A stretch of DNA of 64,000 nucleotides from Adiantum capillus-veneris (lineage: Eukaryota > Streptophyta > Polypodiopsida > Polypodiales > Pteridaceae). Position 1 is the stretch's first letter. Every line of letters starts with the position of its first letter. The stretch spans positions 13,323,501-13,387,500 of the forward strand of contig CM043967.1 of assembly GCA_014529385.2 (NCBI GenBank), written 5' to 3'. Position numbers and translations under genes: made by a program. Of this stretch, positions 1-10,570 are shown in pieces. The notes below the pieces were generated by a model. The model ran no database searches, was not told the origin of the DNA, and was given only the letters and a program-made list of their open reading frames with translations.

Positions 1-1
1 T

Positions 2-1183
2 ATCTACAATGGCCTAGTCATTAGAGGTATCACCACTTGGGAAGCAATCACCATCAATGCGATCCAATTGGAGGATAATTTAATGATTCAAGGAGAAAGA
101 GTATCTATTGAGCCTAAATCTACTAGCTCGCAAGCATCGGGGCATCATCCAATGACCCTAAAGCGTATTGCTAAGGAGCCAAAGATATCTAAGATAGCTT
201 TAGCAGATCTCGTCAAGGCCATTCAAGAGATTCTTAGAGACAACAAGACGGTAGCAAAATGGTGCTCAGTATGCTATGGTCTGCATAGTACCAGTGAATG
301 CCCTACTTTTAGAGTAAAATTCAATGGGAATTGCAATGCCTGTGGGAGGTATGGTCATCAAGCTAAGGATTGCATAGTATTTAAGTGCGCGATGGCCAAT
401 AGACCAACCTTAGCATGGATAGACACACCTCGAGTGCTTGCATTGATGCCGGCCCCACCTCTTGAACAAACGTCACAACACATGGTCCCTAGAGCCCAAA
501 ATGTTGTTCAAACAACACCCTTACCACCTCCAATGCTAGGACCACAACCACCACATCCGAGGATCACTTCCGTTAATCAAGTGGGTTGTGAGTCATCTAT
601 TGCTTGTTTGGAAGGTCGTGAGGAAGATATAGACCCTAATATTGCCTATGGCATTGATGCGCTTGAAGAAATTCCACAATACTACATGGAGGACTATTAG
701 GGACAAGTCAAACCTTTCTATCAAGTAGATGCTCTTGCTCCAAGAGGCCAAAATATCAATTACACTGCCAAGAGACCACCTCTTCAATGCTATGAGTGTG
801 GAGGTCCACATCATGTGGCTGAGTGTCCTATTAGGCTACAAAAGAACGACACACTAATGCAAACCAATCAAGCAATCACGTCTACAATGCCGATACTCAT
901 GTGTAATCGATGTGGCATAGATCATTTGATTGCCCAATGTCCAAATAATCCAAATGTGCAGAAGATCACGCCATTAAACTTGATTGAGGTTACCAAGGAT
1001 CCATCACAAAGTACACCTGTGGTACCAGTAAATGTAGTCACACAATCGATGCTCCAAAAAAAATTTATATTCTCGAGGAAAGAGACACGACATCAATTGC
1101 TCAATCTCAGAAGAAGAAGAAAACACGTAGAAAGAGATAGCAAAACGCAACGAAGCCAGAGCCGAGTTCAAAGACCAACATAG
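2..1183 (+). pseudogene. Gag nucleocapsid region with four zinc knuckles, 5' truncated by the window
   Basis: One frame is open from base 2 to 1183 except for a TAG at 698-700. Four zinc knuckles start near bases 273 (CSVCYGLHSTSEC), 332 (CNACGRYGHQAKDC), 788 (CYECGGPHHVAEC) and 902 (CNRCGIDHLIAQC). Three have the spacing CX2CX3HX4C and one the standard CX2CX4HX4C. Knuckles of this kind bind the element's RNA during packaging. Proline-rich spacers separate the two pairs. The true start of gag lies to the left, so no start codon is proposed. The single TAG may be decay or a read-through stop; decay is more likely because the following frames are also broken. Confidence 0.85.
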
Positions 1184-1206
1184 GGACTTGTGACGACCCC
1201 GTATAT

Positions 1207-1983
1207 ATGAACGACGCTGAAGAGGATTTTGATTCAAGTGAAACCAGGGAGACCAAAATGACCTCTAGGAAAGAAACCAACAAGGAAGATCCTCATGAGC
1301 CACAATGGTTAGCACCCAAGAAGAAGATAGGAACTTACCCAAACCCTAGAGAGGAGATCAAGCGAGTCAAGCAATTAAGGATTTTGGTAGAAGATACCGA
1401 AAGGGATCTAGAACCAGCACCTAGGCAGATCCAAATTACAGACACATTGTTCCCTATGCAAAAACAACCTCACAAAGTCCATAGACCCCTAGCCATACCT
1501 AGTGTCATCCAAGAAGAAAGTGACTTAAAGTCATGGGAAAGTGGGCGTACTCACTTCTTGTTGGAAAGAATGTTTACAGAGGGACTACCCGACCCTATCG
1601 AAGAAATGGAGATCCCATCCTCCCCACGTCAAGGGACTGAATCCCAAAAGATGCCGTTAAATATTGCCAAATTGATGGATTTCATGGCTTCAAAAGTTAG
1701 AACCACCATCATATCCAAACTATATGGAGACCCTGAGCTATTCTTAGCTCTTTCAGATTTCCTCAATGGAGAATTAGAGGTCGGGCTACCACAATTTGCA
1801 CAGATGGATGGAGCTAGGGAGATGCTAATAGAGGAGGAACAGTTAGATCCACAACCCAACCTAGATGAGAACCTTGTTGTAGAAATACCTATTAACAAGA
1901 TGGGACAATACTTTGAGGGCAATGAATCCAATTGCAACCATACCAATCACTACCAAGGGATTAACTGTGAAGGGAATCCTTGA
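1207..1983 (+). pseudogene. Gag-protease linker
   Basis: A 258-codon open stretch in a different frame from the knuckle region. It is acidic and polar, with no recognised fold, and ends with the sequence that leads into protease (IPINKMGQYFEGNE). The family A element has an equivalent phrase just before its protease (PMNKFRKFYEGEEGN, about 19,840), which supports homology. The frame then shifts into the protease frame. I infer that it is the C-terminal part of Gag or a Gag-Pol spacer. Confidence 0.7.
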
Positions 1984-2305
1984 TGGTGGCGTTGGGGTTA
2001 GCATTGTGACTTAAAATTGATGGGAAACTATGGGAAGACCTCACCTTGGGACCACAACCATAGTAGTAAAGATGGCCAATGGGTCTATTGTTAAACCTAT
2101 TGGGATGCTAGAAGATCTCAAGATCAAGGTCTTTGGACATAAAATAAGAAATACCTTCATTGTTATGGATTTCTCCAAGCACACTATGGCATCTGAGATG
2201 ATCTTAGGACGTCCTTTCATGAGGGAAGTAAAAATGGTGCATGACTGGTCTAAAAACCATGTCTACTTGCAGATCCAAGACTCTGTTATTCAAATGATCT
2301 TGTAA
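1938..2305 (+). pseudogene. Retropepsin domain (first protease)
   Basis: Read in the second frame, the catalytic region is ILDGGVGVSI near 1977-2006, where an active retropepsin has D-[ST]-G-A. A TAA and a TGA follow at about 2012 and 2018, then an open stretch (2030-2305) carries the rest of the fold, including the flap region and MILGRPFMR, the usual I-L-G-x-P-F segment of plant Ty3 proteases. The substituted active-site loop and the two stops mean that this copy cannot be functional. Retropepsins cut the Gag-Pol polyprotein. Confidence 0.8.
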
Positions 2306-2331
2306 CTGGTCGAGCACATCCTCTAGGAAAC

Positions 2332-3218
2332 ATGTTTATAATTGATCATAGATATGACACCACAGTTCACTTGGCCCCATTGCAGTATTGTTACACATGT
2401 AAAGTGGACAAAGATGTTGGGGAAGATTCTCCTTATATGGATGTACTACCTAGGATGACTGACTCTGACAATGTGGATTGGGTCCACATCAACCATAGAC
2501 ACTTGGGAAAATAGGGGGACAACTTGGGTAACACCTGAGGGGGATGAAATGCCACCACTCGTACCCTTAAATATGCTAGAAGCAATGCATATAGCTTTTG
2601 ATGACCTACAAGATGAAGGTTTGACTGGCATTGGAACCAGTAGCGTCTCACAAGACTAAGCCCACACGATTTGGGGTCAGAATCATCAATTGAAATTGAC
2701 TCCGAGGACGAAGAATTTGAGTTAAATCTTAGTGAAAATATGGGAACAAATCATTCAGGGCCCAGTGGTACCCTACATGACAAATCTATCTAAGAGAGCA
2801 GAAGACACAAGTAGCGATCTAGTGACTCTTCACTAGAGATCGGCCATAATAAAAAATTAGATAAGAAGAGTAAGAGATATAAGAGGTGATGACATCGAGC
2901 AAATGTGCGTGCTAGAATAAATGAAAAGAAATCTACCACATAATGGATTAATTATATAGGGGCATGTGATGCTCATCGGAAGTTGGTAGATAACTGGGGT
3001 AAATACCTTCAAAGCATTATGTGGTGTAGTCCACAACCCATTGACATCGCACAATTAGAGGCTATAGAGAAGCCAAAGTTGAGCCATACCATAAGGAGAC
3101 AACATAATATAGAGTTAGCTCAACAACAAAAGAAAGCAGCCAAAGAACAGACAGAGCTTAAAAAGATCCAAGCAAGAGTTGAGGCTCGAGAAAGACAACA
3201 ACGTCTTAGATGCCAATG
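2332..3218 (+). pseudogene. Post-protease linker joined to a coiled-coil segment
   Basis: Several short open stretches (2332-2514, 2471-2659, 2983-3219). The first two resemble the region after protease in family A (20,575-20,790). The last is rich in Q, K, E and R and should form a coiled coil; it resembles the segment that follows integrase in family A (24,360-24,580). RT, RNase H and integrase would be expected between them and are missing. The deletion must lie between about 2,660 and 2,980. Confidence 0.6.
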
Positions 3219-3299
3219 AGAGGCTAATCTAGGAATCACGGAAGTGTTTTTTGAAGACACTGATGATGATTCATTGGAATCTGAGCCACCTCTACGATA

Positions 3300-3600
3300 T
3301 CCAATTGAACTAAATAGCCTCTATGGGAGAGTACTATATAACGCATTATTGGATACAGAGGAGATCAACATAATTTGTTATCCTATGGAGTTTGGTGTCA
3401 ACTAGGAAAAGCACACCTATCCACAAGCACCATCCAAGTCAAGGGTGTCATAAGACCACTATTTTTGGAATCCTACATACTCCTGTTATTTATGACAATG
3501 GAACCATGGTTCAAAGCTTTTTGGTCATGCTTATTGGTACTATGGAGGGCAATATAAACCTGGGGTGCAAATGGATCTGAAATCAAATGTAATATCGATT
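3300..3600 (+). pseudogene. Remnant of a second retropepsin-like domain
   Basis: The stretch NALLDTEEINIICYP (about 3337-3384) aligns with NALVDTGARVNVVSY of the second protease-like domain of family A at 24,620. The catalytic D-T is kept but G-A is replaced by E-E. A frameshift near 3,390 and later stops break the rest. Its place after a coiled coil and before the W-P-K tail matches family A, so the second protease-like domain is an old feature of this group rather than a local accident. Confidence 0.55.
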
Positions 3601-3639
3601 GGGAGACCGAGAGTATCACCACACAAAAACCAACTCATG

Positions 3640-4336
3640 GCCCTACGGCTCAAGGAATAACACCTCAAATCTCACCTCTTCATAACACAAAAAAACAACA
3701 AAGTATTGCCAATCCAAAAAGTCACAACATCCTTGCCAGTAGCACAACCCTCTAAAGATTCAACTCCCATGGCTAAGGCAGATAGTGCTACATCAAAGGC
3801 TCCACGTGATCTGACCAAGGGTACATATCAATGGGTCCCCAAGGTATCGTTATCAGGCCCCCCTATGGTTCAAGTTAATTCACAAAGGAAACCTCGAAGG
3901 AAGGCGTACACTCAAGTTAAGAAGGTGAAAACCAAATCATGTTGGATTCCCAAACAACTATTAGAAGACCAAGGCTACTATGATGGAAATGATCGAATTT
4001 GGGTAAACGTAAATTGTGTCCTTCCCTATCCACAACAAAACCATGTGAGTCAAACCTTGTGATTTCAAAGCGATGGAAGACCGTGGGAAGGGAAAGATCA
4101 CAGAATGCTACATACCTATTCCAGAGCTAGTTTGGGTTCCAAGGAAAAACCAATCTATTCGGCTTAGCTCAGGAAAGGGGGAGTTCCATGAAGCTTCTAG
4201 ATCCTCATGTAATGCATCCATAGAGGTAAAAGCTTCTACACAACCTCCACCTACCATAGGCAGCCTCCATGAAGCTACAAAAGATTCGACACCTCCCATT
4301 GTTCAATTATTACCTGATGCACTACTTCAAGTGTGA
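3640..4336 (+). pseudogene. C-terminal tail with repeated W-[VI]-P-[KR] motifs
   Basis: Basic, serine- and proline-rich tail read mainly from 3706-4062 and 4073-4336. It carries QWVPK (about 3830), CWIPK (about 3940) and VWVPR (about 4133). Family A has IWVPK twice at 25,060-25,120 in the same relative place. No fold is recognised. A 47-bp tandem duplication at 4288-4381 follows and changes the frame at the end. The function is unknown; motifs of this type also occur after zinc knuckles in some plant retrotransposon polyproteins, so a nucleic-acid or assembly role is possible but not shown. Confidence 0.5.
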
Positions 4337-4381
4337 CACCTCCCATTGTTCAATTATTACTTGATGCACTACTTCAAGTTC
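4288..4381 (+). repeat. 47-bp tandem duplication
   Basis: The segment beginning GACACCTCCCATTGTTC at 4288 recurs at 4335 with one or two differences. The unit is not a multiple of three, so it breaks the reading frame of the W-P-K tail. Confidence 0.9.
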
Positions 4382-4527
4382 GTTCATGGGAGAGTACCTT
4401 ACCACCCTTACAACTCGATGAGGCACCCAAGGTAATAGAGAACTATTGGCTAAAATCCTCACCTATTACCAATTAGAATAAATGGCTCCGAAAGGTGATG
4501 ACATCCTTTTAAAGTATGATCTACCCA

Positions 4528-4540
4528 AGGAAGGGGGGAG
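4528..4540 (+). other. Polypurine tract (probable plus-strand primer)
   Basis: A run of 13 purines, AGGAAGGGGGGAG, lies just after the decayed coding region, where the plus-strand primer of an LTR element is expected. No clear TG-starting LTR follows at once, so the 3' LTR boundary is unresolved. Confidence 0.5.
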
Positions 4541-4541
4541 T

Positions 4542-6200
4542 CTTCATTCACGTCAGCCTATTGAAATATTTCTCTCTTACCCTTCTTTCCCTGACCCTTG
4601 AGCTTTTTGATTTTAGGAATTGTATATATATAGATAAATAGTAACTAGCCACCCTAGTTTAAAAAGAAAAAAAGAAAAAAAAAGTAAAGAGCAAGAGCAA
4701 TTAGCAAACGAGTGTGCACAATACTAGTCAAAATCATTGACCCAGACCTACACATGTCACATCAGGTACTAAAACAGAAACCTATGTCATCAAACACATA
4801 ACCATCCTATTTGTGTTCACAAATATGGCTGATTCTTACAAGAATATTCGTTTTACCTGTCCCAAGTAATGCATTTATGTTATCCTCATATTTCCTCCGA
4901 ATGGGATTCGGTTGAAACACTCACTTGTGAGAGAAATGTTGAGGATTTAGAGTGGCTGGTCCACCCTTTGACTACGACGGATCCCTAATCTATCCATGAA
5001 GTTTGCTCAATTGCCCAAGTTTACCCTTTTTTCCAAGCTGAGTATGCACGTGTCGTGACATTCCTAATACTGTTCTGCACGGAAGAGGATGAGGACGATA
5101 ATGGTGATTGGACAGACGAGACACACGGCCTTACCGAAGAGGATTACACCTACCTTGATGATGAGGATGGTGGTTTAGCCTTAGAGCTACCGACCGAGCT
5201 CTCCAACCTCCACTTACTTTGATCCTTATCACTCGAGTGATGAAGGGTAGGTAGGATTAGTACGATAGGAGTGTTTCTGTTTAGAGTTTAGTGATTAGCA
5301 AAGTTCTTTTTCACCACTAATGTGCCTCTGGAAGGTTGATGTTTTGTGGTGACTATTGTGTAGTTTGTGACTACATAAGGATGCCTTCGAAGGATAACGA
5401 CAATGGACGTTTACACGTTACAATGGATGTTCTCCATTATATCAGGTGTACTACTTCCTTTTATCTATGATTTCCACAGTTACATGCTTGCATCTTGTCA
5501 TTTGAGTTTCTAACAACGTATAAAATTCATGAAGTTGTGACATTGCCAATTTAGATGCTATAATGTTATCAAACTTCTAGTACCTTGTTCTTCTCTTTGA
5601 GTTTGGTCTATTAGTTGGCTTTAAGTAGGTATCAAGACCTTAGGCTAAACTAGGCCACTTAATTGCTGACTTTAATTCCTGGATAGTCTATTAATTGTAG
5701 TAACTTTAGTAATGTTTTAGGCTTTGAGGATATAGTTCTCTCTAGCTTATCCCACCTAAGTGTGACTTGTGTTGTGAAAGTCCATGTGTTAAGCTGGTAT
5801 TTGAGACCCCAAGTCTCCCGGCTAGTTTATGCTCAAGCTGATATTTAAGACCTCGAGTCACCCAGCTTACTTGTAGCAACTATGACAACAACAACAAAAA
5901 AAAAGAAAAAAAGAAAAAAAAGAGAAAAGAGAAAGCAAATAGCACAAACTTCCTTGTATTTTATGTTGATCACACTTCAGTGGCATAAGTGACAAGATCA
6001 CTAGTCTTTAGACCCCGACCAGCATTCCTAGGGTTAACTACTCTTTAGTCGACATTTTTAAATTAACGTTGGTCAATCTAGTACTTACTTTAGCCTGAGC
6101 TCTTGTGTACTTCTCTTAGAGTCAACCTAACAGACCCTAACTCAATTGCATTTCATTCAGGTACTACGCTTGTTTTAGTTGACAATGTTACAATTCATGA
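4542..6200. other. Noncoding DNA, possibly decayed LTR
   Basis: Mostly noncoding. It contains A-rich tracts (4661-4700 and 5884-5937), a short two-copy direct repeat near 5791-5868, and a degraded acidic reading frame that is listed separately. It may include the 3' LTR of the relic to the left, but no second copy is available in the window to define the LTR ends. Confidence 0.4.
4825..5222 (+). pseudogene. Broken small acidic reading frame, unknown
   Basis: An ATG at 4825 opens MADSYKNIRFTCPK, then a frameshift near 4865 leads into a frame that stays open to the TGA at 5220-5222 with one TAA (4986-4988). The second half is strongly acidic (EEDEDDNGDW, then DDEDGG). No domain is recognised. 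It could be an N-terminal Gag fragment or a captured host exon. Only the length of open frame and the composition support it. Confidence 0.3.
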
Positions 6201-6630
6201 TTTTTTTTGCATTTCCTAGAGTATCATGTATGCATCTCACTCATTGCACGCCTGCACATGCTGCCTTTGAGTTTTCACAATGTTGTTGTTCTTCTGCTAC
6301 TACAGGTACTCCTGTCGTGGATCCCGATGCTGCACTGTTATATTCCGAGGGCTAAATCTACATCAGGAAGGGGGGCATGTCAACCACCAGCATCCACTTC
6401 TAGTAGTCATGGGCCGAGCTTGTCGGTTCAATAGGAAAAGGGTAAGAGTGATCACCGATGAGAGGAACACTCTAACTAGAACATTCAAGGGTTAGTTGGC
6501 TAAGCATGGGTGCCCAAGTGTGAATAGGCGAGCTCATATAAAAGTCACCTAAACCTAAAAATCACTCATTCTCTCATTTGTGCAATTGAAGAGTGCTCTT
6601 ACTCAATCTCCATCTTCTTCTTCATCTCCT

Positions 6631-6673
6631 TGTGTGTGTGTGTGTATGTATGTGTGTGTGTGTGTGTGTGTGT

Positions 6674-6742
<69 letters not shown>
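6631..6742. repeat. (TG)n-(AG)n compound microsatellite
   Basis: About 45 bp of TG repeats with two TATG interruptions run into about 65 bp of AG repeats. Open frames across it (Arg-Glu repeats) are products of the repeat, not genes. Confidence 0.98.
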
Positions 6743-6745
<3 letters not shown>

Positions 6746-6779
6746 AAAGCCTACCTATCAAACAAAGAGTGGCTCTAGG

Positions 6780-7838
6780 AGCGCCACGCCAACTTTTAGG
6801 ACCGTGCTACAAGTGTGGCGGTAAACACCTTATTAAATATTATCCTCATAAAGAGATCATTAGAGTGAATGTATACTATCGATTGTGGCATTACTCATTT
6901 GGTAAGTGACTCTCCAAAAAACCCAAATAAAACACTAAAAATAACATTAAACATACTGAGGGAAATGTCATCAAGTAGCGGTTTTGAAAATGGTGATACC
7001 TATACAAGTTGTCACAAGGGTGCAAGCTCAAAAATCAAGGGAAGAACCAATAATTGAGGAACCAAAAACAGATGCACCTGATTATGAACAAAAAGGTCAA
7101 TGCAACACATGGAAGGCTAGGAAAGCAGGCACGAAAGCCCGGAAGGAACGTGAATAGATAGCCCTAACAGAGGAATTAAAACAAACCAAGGATAGGTTAG
7201 AGAGATTAGAGAATCAAACTAATCCGGAGTTGGAAATCCAAGAGATCAGAGAACCTAATGAGAAAAAGAGACCAAGCAGTGCAAGTTTGGGAGGATCTGT
7301 ACTAGTTGAAAAGGTGAATGAACCTCTAGATGCACTTATAAAATCTTACGAAACGCGAATTCAAACTAACCAAAACCATGAACAAAAATGGATGACGTAT
7401 CCTGACGCTAAGTTGGAAAAGGAAAGGTTGGAGATGTATCAAAAAATGATCCAAACCGCCCAAGCTTTGCTAGAGCCATCGATAAGCAAGCCAAAGAGTT
7501 GGATAGAAGTTCTAGCTCCAACATATATAATCCCATCGAGACGTGAAATTGCAGGAACAATCGAGAATCCCCAAACTGAATTAGAAAATCCAAGGATAGT
7601 GATGAATACCACATATCAGGGATCTGAGGGTTTCCATCCTATGATACCAGAGGCCTACAGAGAGGATGATGGCTTAGACAAGCTTTGGAGACATATACAA
7701 GAAGCAAACGAGGCAAACGGGTTGAGCCAAAGAGTTAACCAAACCAGTAAGGGGAGTGATGTCTTTCTTCCACCAATTGAGGAGTTTGAGGCAGGATCTC
7801 AAGGAGATCTCGATATTTGCTCATATTGGGGGAAATAG
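6780..7838 (+). pseudogene. Ty3 Gag C-terminal relic with degenerate zinc knuckle
   Basis: A decayed knuckle (CYKCGGKHLIKYY, about 6810) has lost its last cysteine. After broken sequence, 7230-7838 is open for about 200 codons and contains a charged helical region (KLEKERLEMYQKMIQTAQ) equivalent to EAYQNLVRITQEMLEKQK of family A (19,170 on the plus strand and 43,850 on the minus strand). This identifies the family-A-like Gag C terminus. The frame shifts near 7,790 into the next segment. Confidence 0.75.
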
Positions 7839-8570
7839 AGGATCAATACGATCTTTAGAGAGTCAACCTCAATCTTTGAGAACCTTACCCTCATACATCG
7901 GAGAGTATGAAGTAAAGTTTGATGTGAAGGCGGTGCCATCACAAAGCCTCTCGTCAAGAAAGGCTATGGACTCTAAAAAATTGATAGACATATTTTCTAC
8001 GCGTGTGACTTGCACTATTACGCTATGAAAGCTTCTGCAAATAAGACCAAACATGTGGGCAACTGTTGGAAAATGCTTGGAGAAGTTTGAGGTGAAAGAT
8101 TCAACATCACATATTCAACAAGGGATACAAGAATTGGAAAAACCTCAATTGAACACAAGACTTGTACCATTAAACAAGGTTGGAGAGTATTGTGAGGGTG
8201 AAGATGGAAATATTACGCTTCCAGTAGAGTTCCAAGGTGTAACGACCATAGCAATTCTTGATAATGGAGCTGGTGTAGCCATTGCAACCAAAGAGATATG
8301 AAAAAAATGGAGAAAATTGGCCTTGAGGGCTACCGGGATAAATTGCAACTAGCAAATGGGTATATGGAGAAACCCCTAGGGCTTCTAGAGAAAGTGATTG
8401 TTACTTCTTGCGGCATTGAGTATGAGCATACCTTTGCTATAGTGGATTTTGGCAAGAGGAACAAGTATAACATAATACTTGGATGGCCATTCATGCGACA
8501 ATTGAAGATGGTCAAGAGTGGGGCATTAGGAGAAATATGGACTTTGAATGGGCCTTGTAAGGAATCCTAA
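7756..8570 (+). pseudogene. Gag-protease linker and retropepsin relic
   Basis: 7756-8028 carries LRTLPSYIGEYE, matching the conserved LKTLPSYLGDN before the family A protease. 8053-8301 runs into the active-site region AILDNGAGVAIATKE, with N where S or T is usual. A frameshift near 8,298 leads into 8298-8570 with LGLLEKVIVTSCG and IILGWPFMRQ. The domain order and motifs identify a family-A-like protease. Sequence similarity stops soon after the protease, and the next coding sequence is on the other strand. Confidence 0.85.
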
Positions 8571-8989
8571 ATTTAAGAAATAAAGGCTTATGTTGTGTAG
8601 GGTTAAGGGGACAAGGACATTCAAGAAGCTAGGTTTGAGTAGTCTTTTCTAGCCTCTTTTAGACACATGTAGTATGTGGACCTAAAAGGTTACTCTCTCT
8701 CTTTCTCTAGCTTTTTGAAAGTGAAGGGAGTAAAGGGGTGTGGACACATCAGCAAAAATGTGGATCACTAAGAGCCAAAATTTGACTTTTTTTCAAAAAA
8801 CTCATTTTTACTTATTTTTGACTTAAAACTCCCCCCCCAACATATATACATATCCAAAAATAATTTCTGACCCTTTTCTTTACCTACAAGCACTAAAAGT
8901 CACATGATTCCTCACACTCATTTGTCCATACAAAGGCTCCTATAAGTCTGTACAGGGGTTGGGCAATGACTGCATATATGTGTATAAAC
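8571..8989. other. Noncoding spacer between opposed retroelement relics
   Basis: No open frame or motif was recognised here. A run of C (8830-8839) and a short CT tract occur. The boundary between the plus-strand protease relic and the minus-strand RT relic lies inside this interval. Confidence 0.5.
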
Positions 8990-10030
8990 CTCCTGTAGTA
9001 ACCACAATGTCCCATAAAGCATTGTACTTGCTTTGTGTTGTTTGGTCTAGTCATCTCTACAATTACTTTTTATCTTGTCTAAATTGGTAGATATGCCGTT
9101 CTTCAAGACAATATGTCCCAAGATTTTGCCTTGCCTAACCATAAATATGCACTTTTTCAGTTAAGACGGATCCTATAAGTCCCGCACTTCTCAAATACTT
9201 GTTTGAGGTGCTTTGTATGTTCCTCTCTCAAGAGAGAGTGTACACATAATTCATCCATGTAGATCTCCAAGAATATCCTCAAGTATTCCTTAAAGGCATG
9301 TGCCATTTATCTCTAAAATGTTGTTAGGACATTGGTCACACCAAAAGGCATCACGCTATACGTGTATACTCCCCATTCCGTGGAAAATACTGTCTTGTAT
9401 TGATCTTTAGGAACAATTACGAGTTGGTTATATCTTGAGAACCCATCTAAGAAGGAGTATGCCCGCTTACCCGCCACTTATTCAAGAACATGGTTTGTAA
9501 TAGGTAAGGGATAATTATCCCTTATTGTGGTGGCGTTAACCTTCTTTCGATTTATACACACTCGTAGTTTACCATTCTTCTTAGGCACTACCACAATGGG
9601 AGATACCCAGTCGATGTGTTCTATCATCTAGATAAACTCAGCCTCCTTTAATTTATCAACCTCCTCCTTGATGCATTTAGCAAACGTATCATTGTACGTG
9701 TAAGGTCTCTGTCAGCTAGGCTTTGCATTGGGTTTTAAAGGGATCGTGTACTGGCATATCGTAGGATCTACTCTTTTCAGGTCTTTATATGACCAAGTGA
9801 ACACGTCCTTTTACTCCTTGAGAAGGCTTATGAGCTTCTCCTCCTCTTTTGGAATTTAGATTTGTTACTACGTAGGCTGGCAATGGCTCTTCTCTGGGTC
9901 CTGCCAAGTCTATCTTCTTTGCATCCTCAGGCCCATGTTAGCACTCCTTGTCCTTTCACTCTTGTAGAAGCTGCACCATCACTACCTTTCGATCTTGGAT
10001 AGTGAACAATTTGTAGTGGGATGGCACACT
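8990..10030 (-). pseudogene. Ty3 reverse transcriptase relic
   Basis: Read on the minus strand, this stretch translates through the whole fingers-palm part of a Ty3 RT in essentially one frame with scattered stops: FTWSYKDLKRVDP, QRPYTYNDTF, IVVVPKKNGKLRVCINRKKV, YSFLDGFSRYNQ, MPFGVTNV, and the catalytic box as YMDE at about 9,249-9,260 where YMDD is expected. It ends with GHCGYY just before 8,990. The match to the family A RT (21,340-22,150) is clear, down to the sequence upstream (MSVPSHYKLFTIQ against MSVPFHYKKYTLQ). Stops and the altered catalytic box show that it is dead. Confidence 0.9.
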
Positions 10031-10507
10031 CATTTTGTCCATATTTTTCTTGTCTTATCCCTCCCCACTTTATACTTCCATTGTCCATACTTCCCTTAGA
10101 GTTTTCTCAAGCCCTTGGTACTTCTTCTTTCTCTCCACCTTGGTCCATTTAGTTTCTCCAAACTCGTTCAACCCTAGTTCTTTTGTTTGCTTGGGTTTTG
10201 TTTCAAATTTCAATTTTCTAGTTTATTTTTGCAGGTCCCTTATGCTCTCTTGTGTTTTTGCATTTTGAGCTTTAGAGAACCTTCCAAATATCTTATCCTT
10301 GACACAATCTTTAGCCTTGACAAGCATCATAAACTGTGCTTTGCCCCTTATTCTAGGCATAGGGTTCTCTCTTGGCTTGTTTTCGGCTCTCTTTTTCTTG
10401 TAGTGCTCTTGACGTCTAGGTTTTTGATTTGGGAAATTGTAAAACCGGACAACACTCCTCCCCCCTTTGTCACTACCACCTCCCATTGGCACACCAAGCA
10501 ATGCCAT
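10031..10507 (-). pseudogene. Protease-RT linker relic
   Basis: The minus frame 10,223-10,507 contains DCVKDKI and surrounding residues that match the linker upstream of RT in family A (about 20,900). It continues the RT relic upstream, making a roughly 1.5-kb minus-strand pol fragment. The hydrophobic plus-strand reading of this interval is an antisense artefact. Confidence 0.6.
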
Positions 10508-10570
10508 TCACTTTCTCCCACCTACAATGTAGCAACAAACAAGGTGGTCCCTCCTCCTCATAATTTTCTT

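Larger units (their letters stand above)
1..4541 (+). mobile_element. Ty3-type LTR retrotransposon relic without RT, RNase H or integrase
   Basis: Seen: gag zinc knuckles, a retropepsin domain, a linker, a coiled-coil stretch, a second retropepsin-like remnant, a tail with repeated W-V-P-K-type motifs, then a purine-rich tract. The order matches the element at 18.8-31.6 kb except that RT, RNase H and integrase are absent: only about 1 kb separates the two protease-like domains. The left end lies outside the window, and several stops and frameshifts are present. I infer an internally deleted, non-autonomous copy, related in its gag to the family B element at 41-43 kb. Confidence 0.8.

Noticed and set aside
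6630-6909. Open frames rich in Arg-Glu and Cys-Val
   Set aside because: They are translations of the (TG)n and (AG)n microsatellite, not genes.
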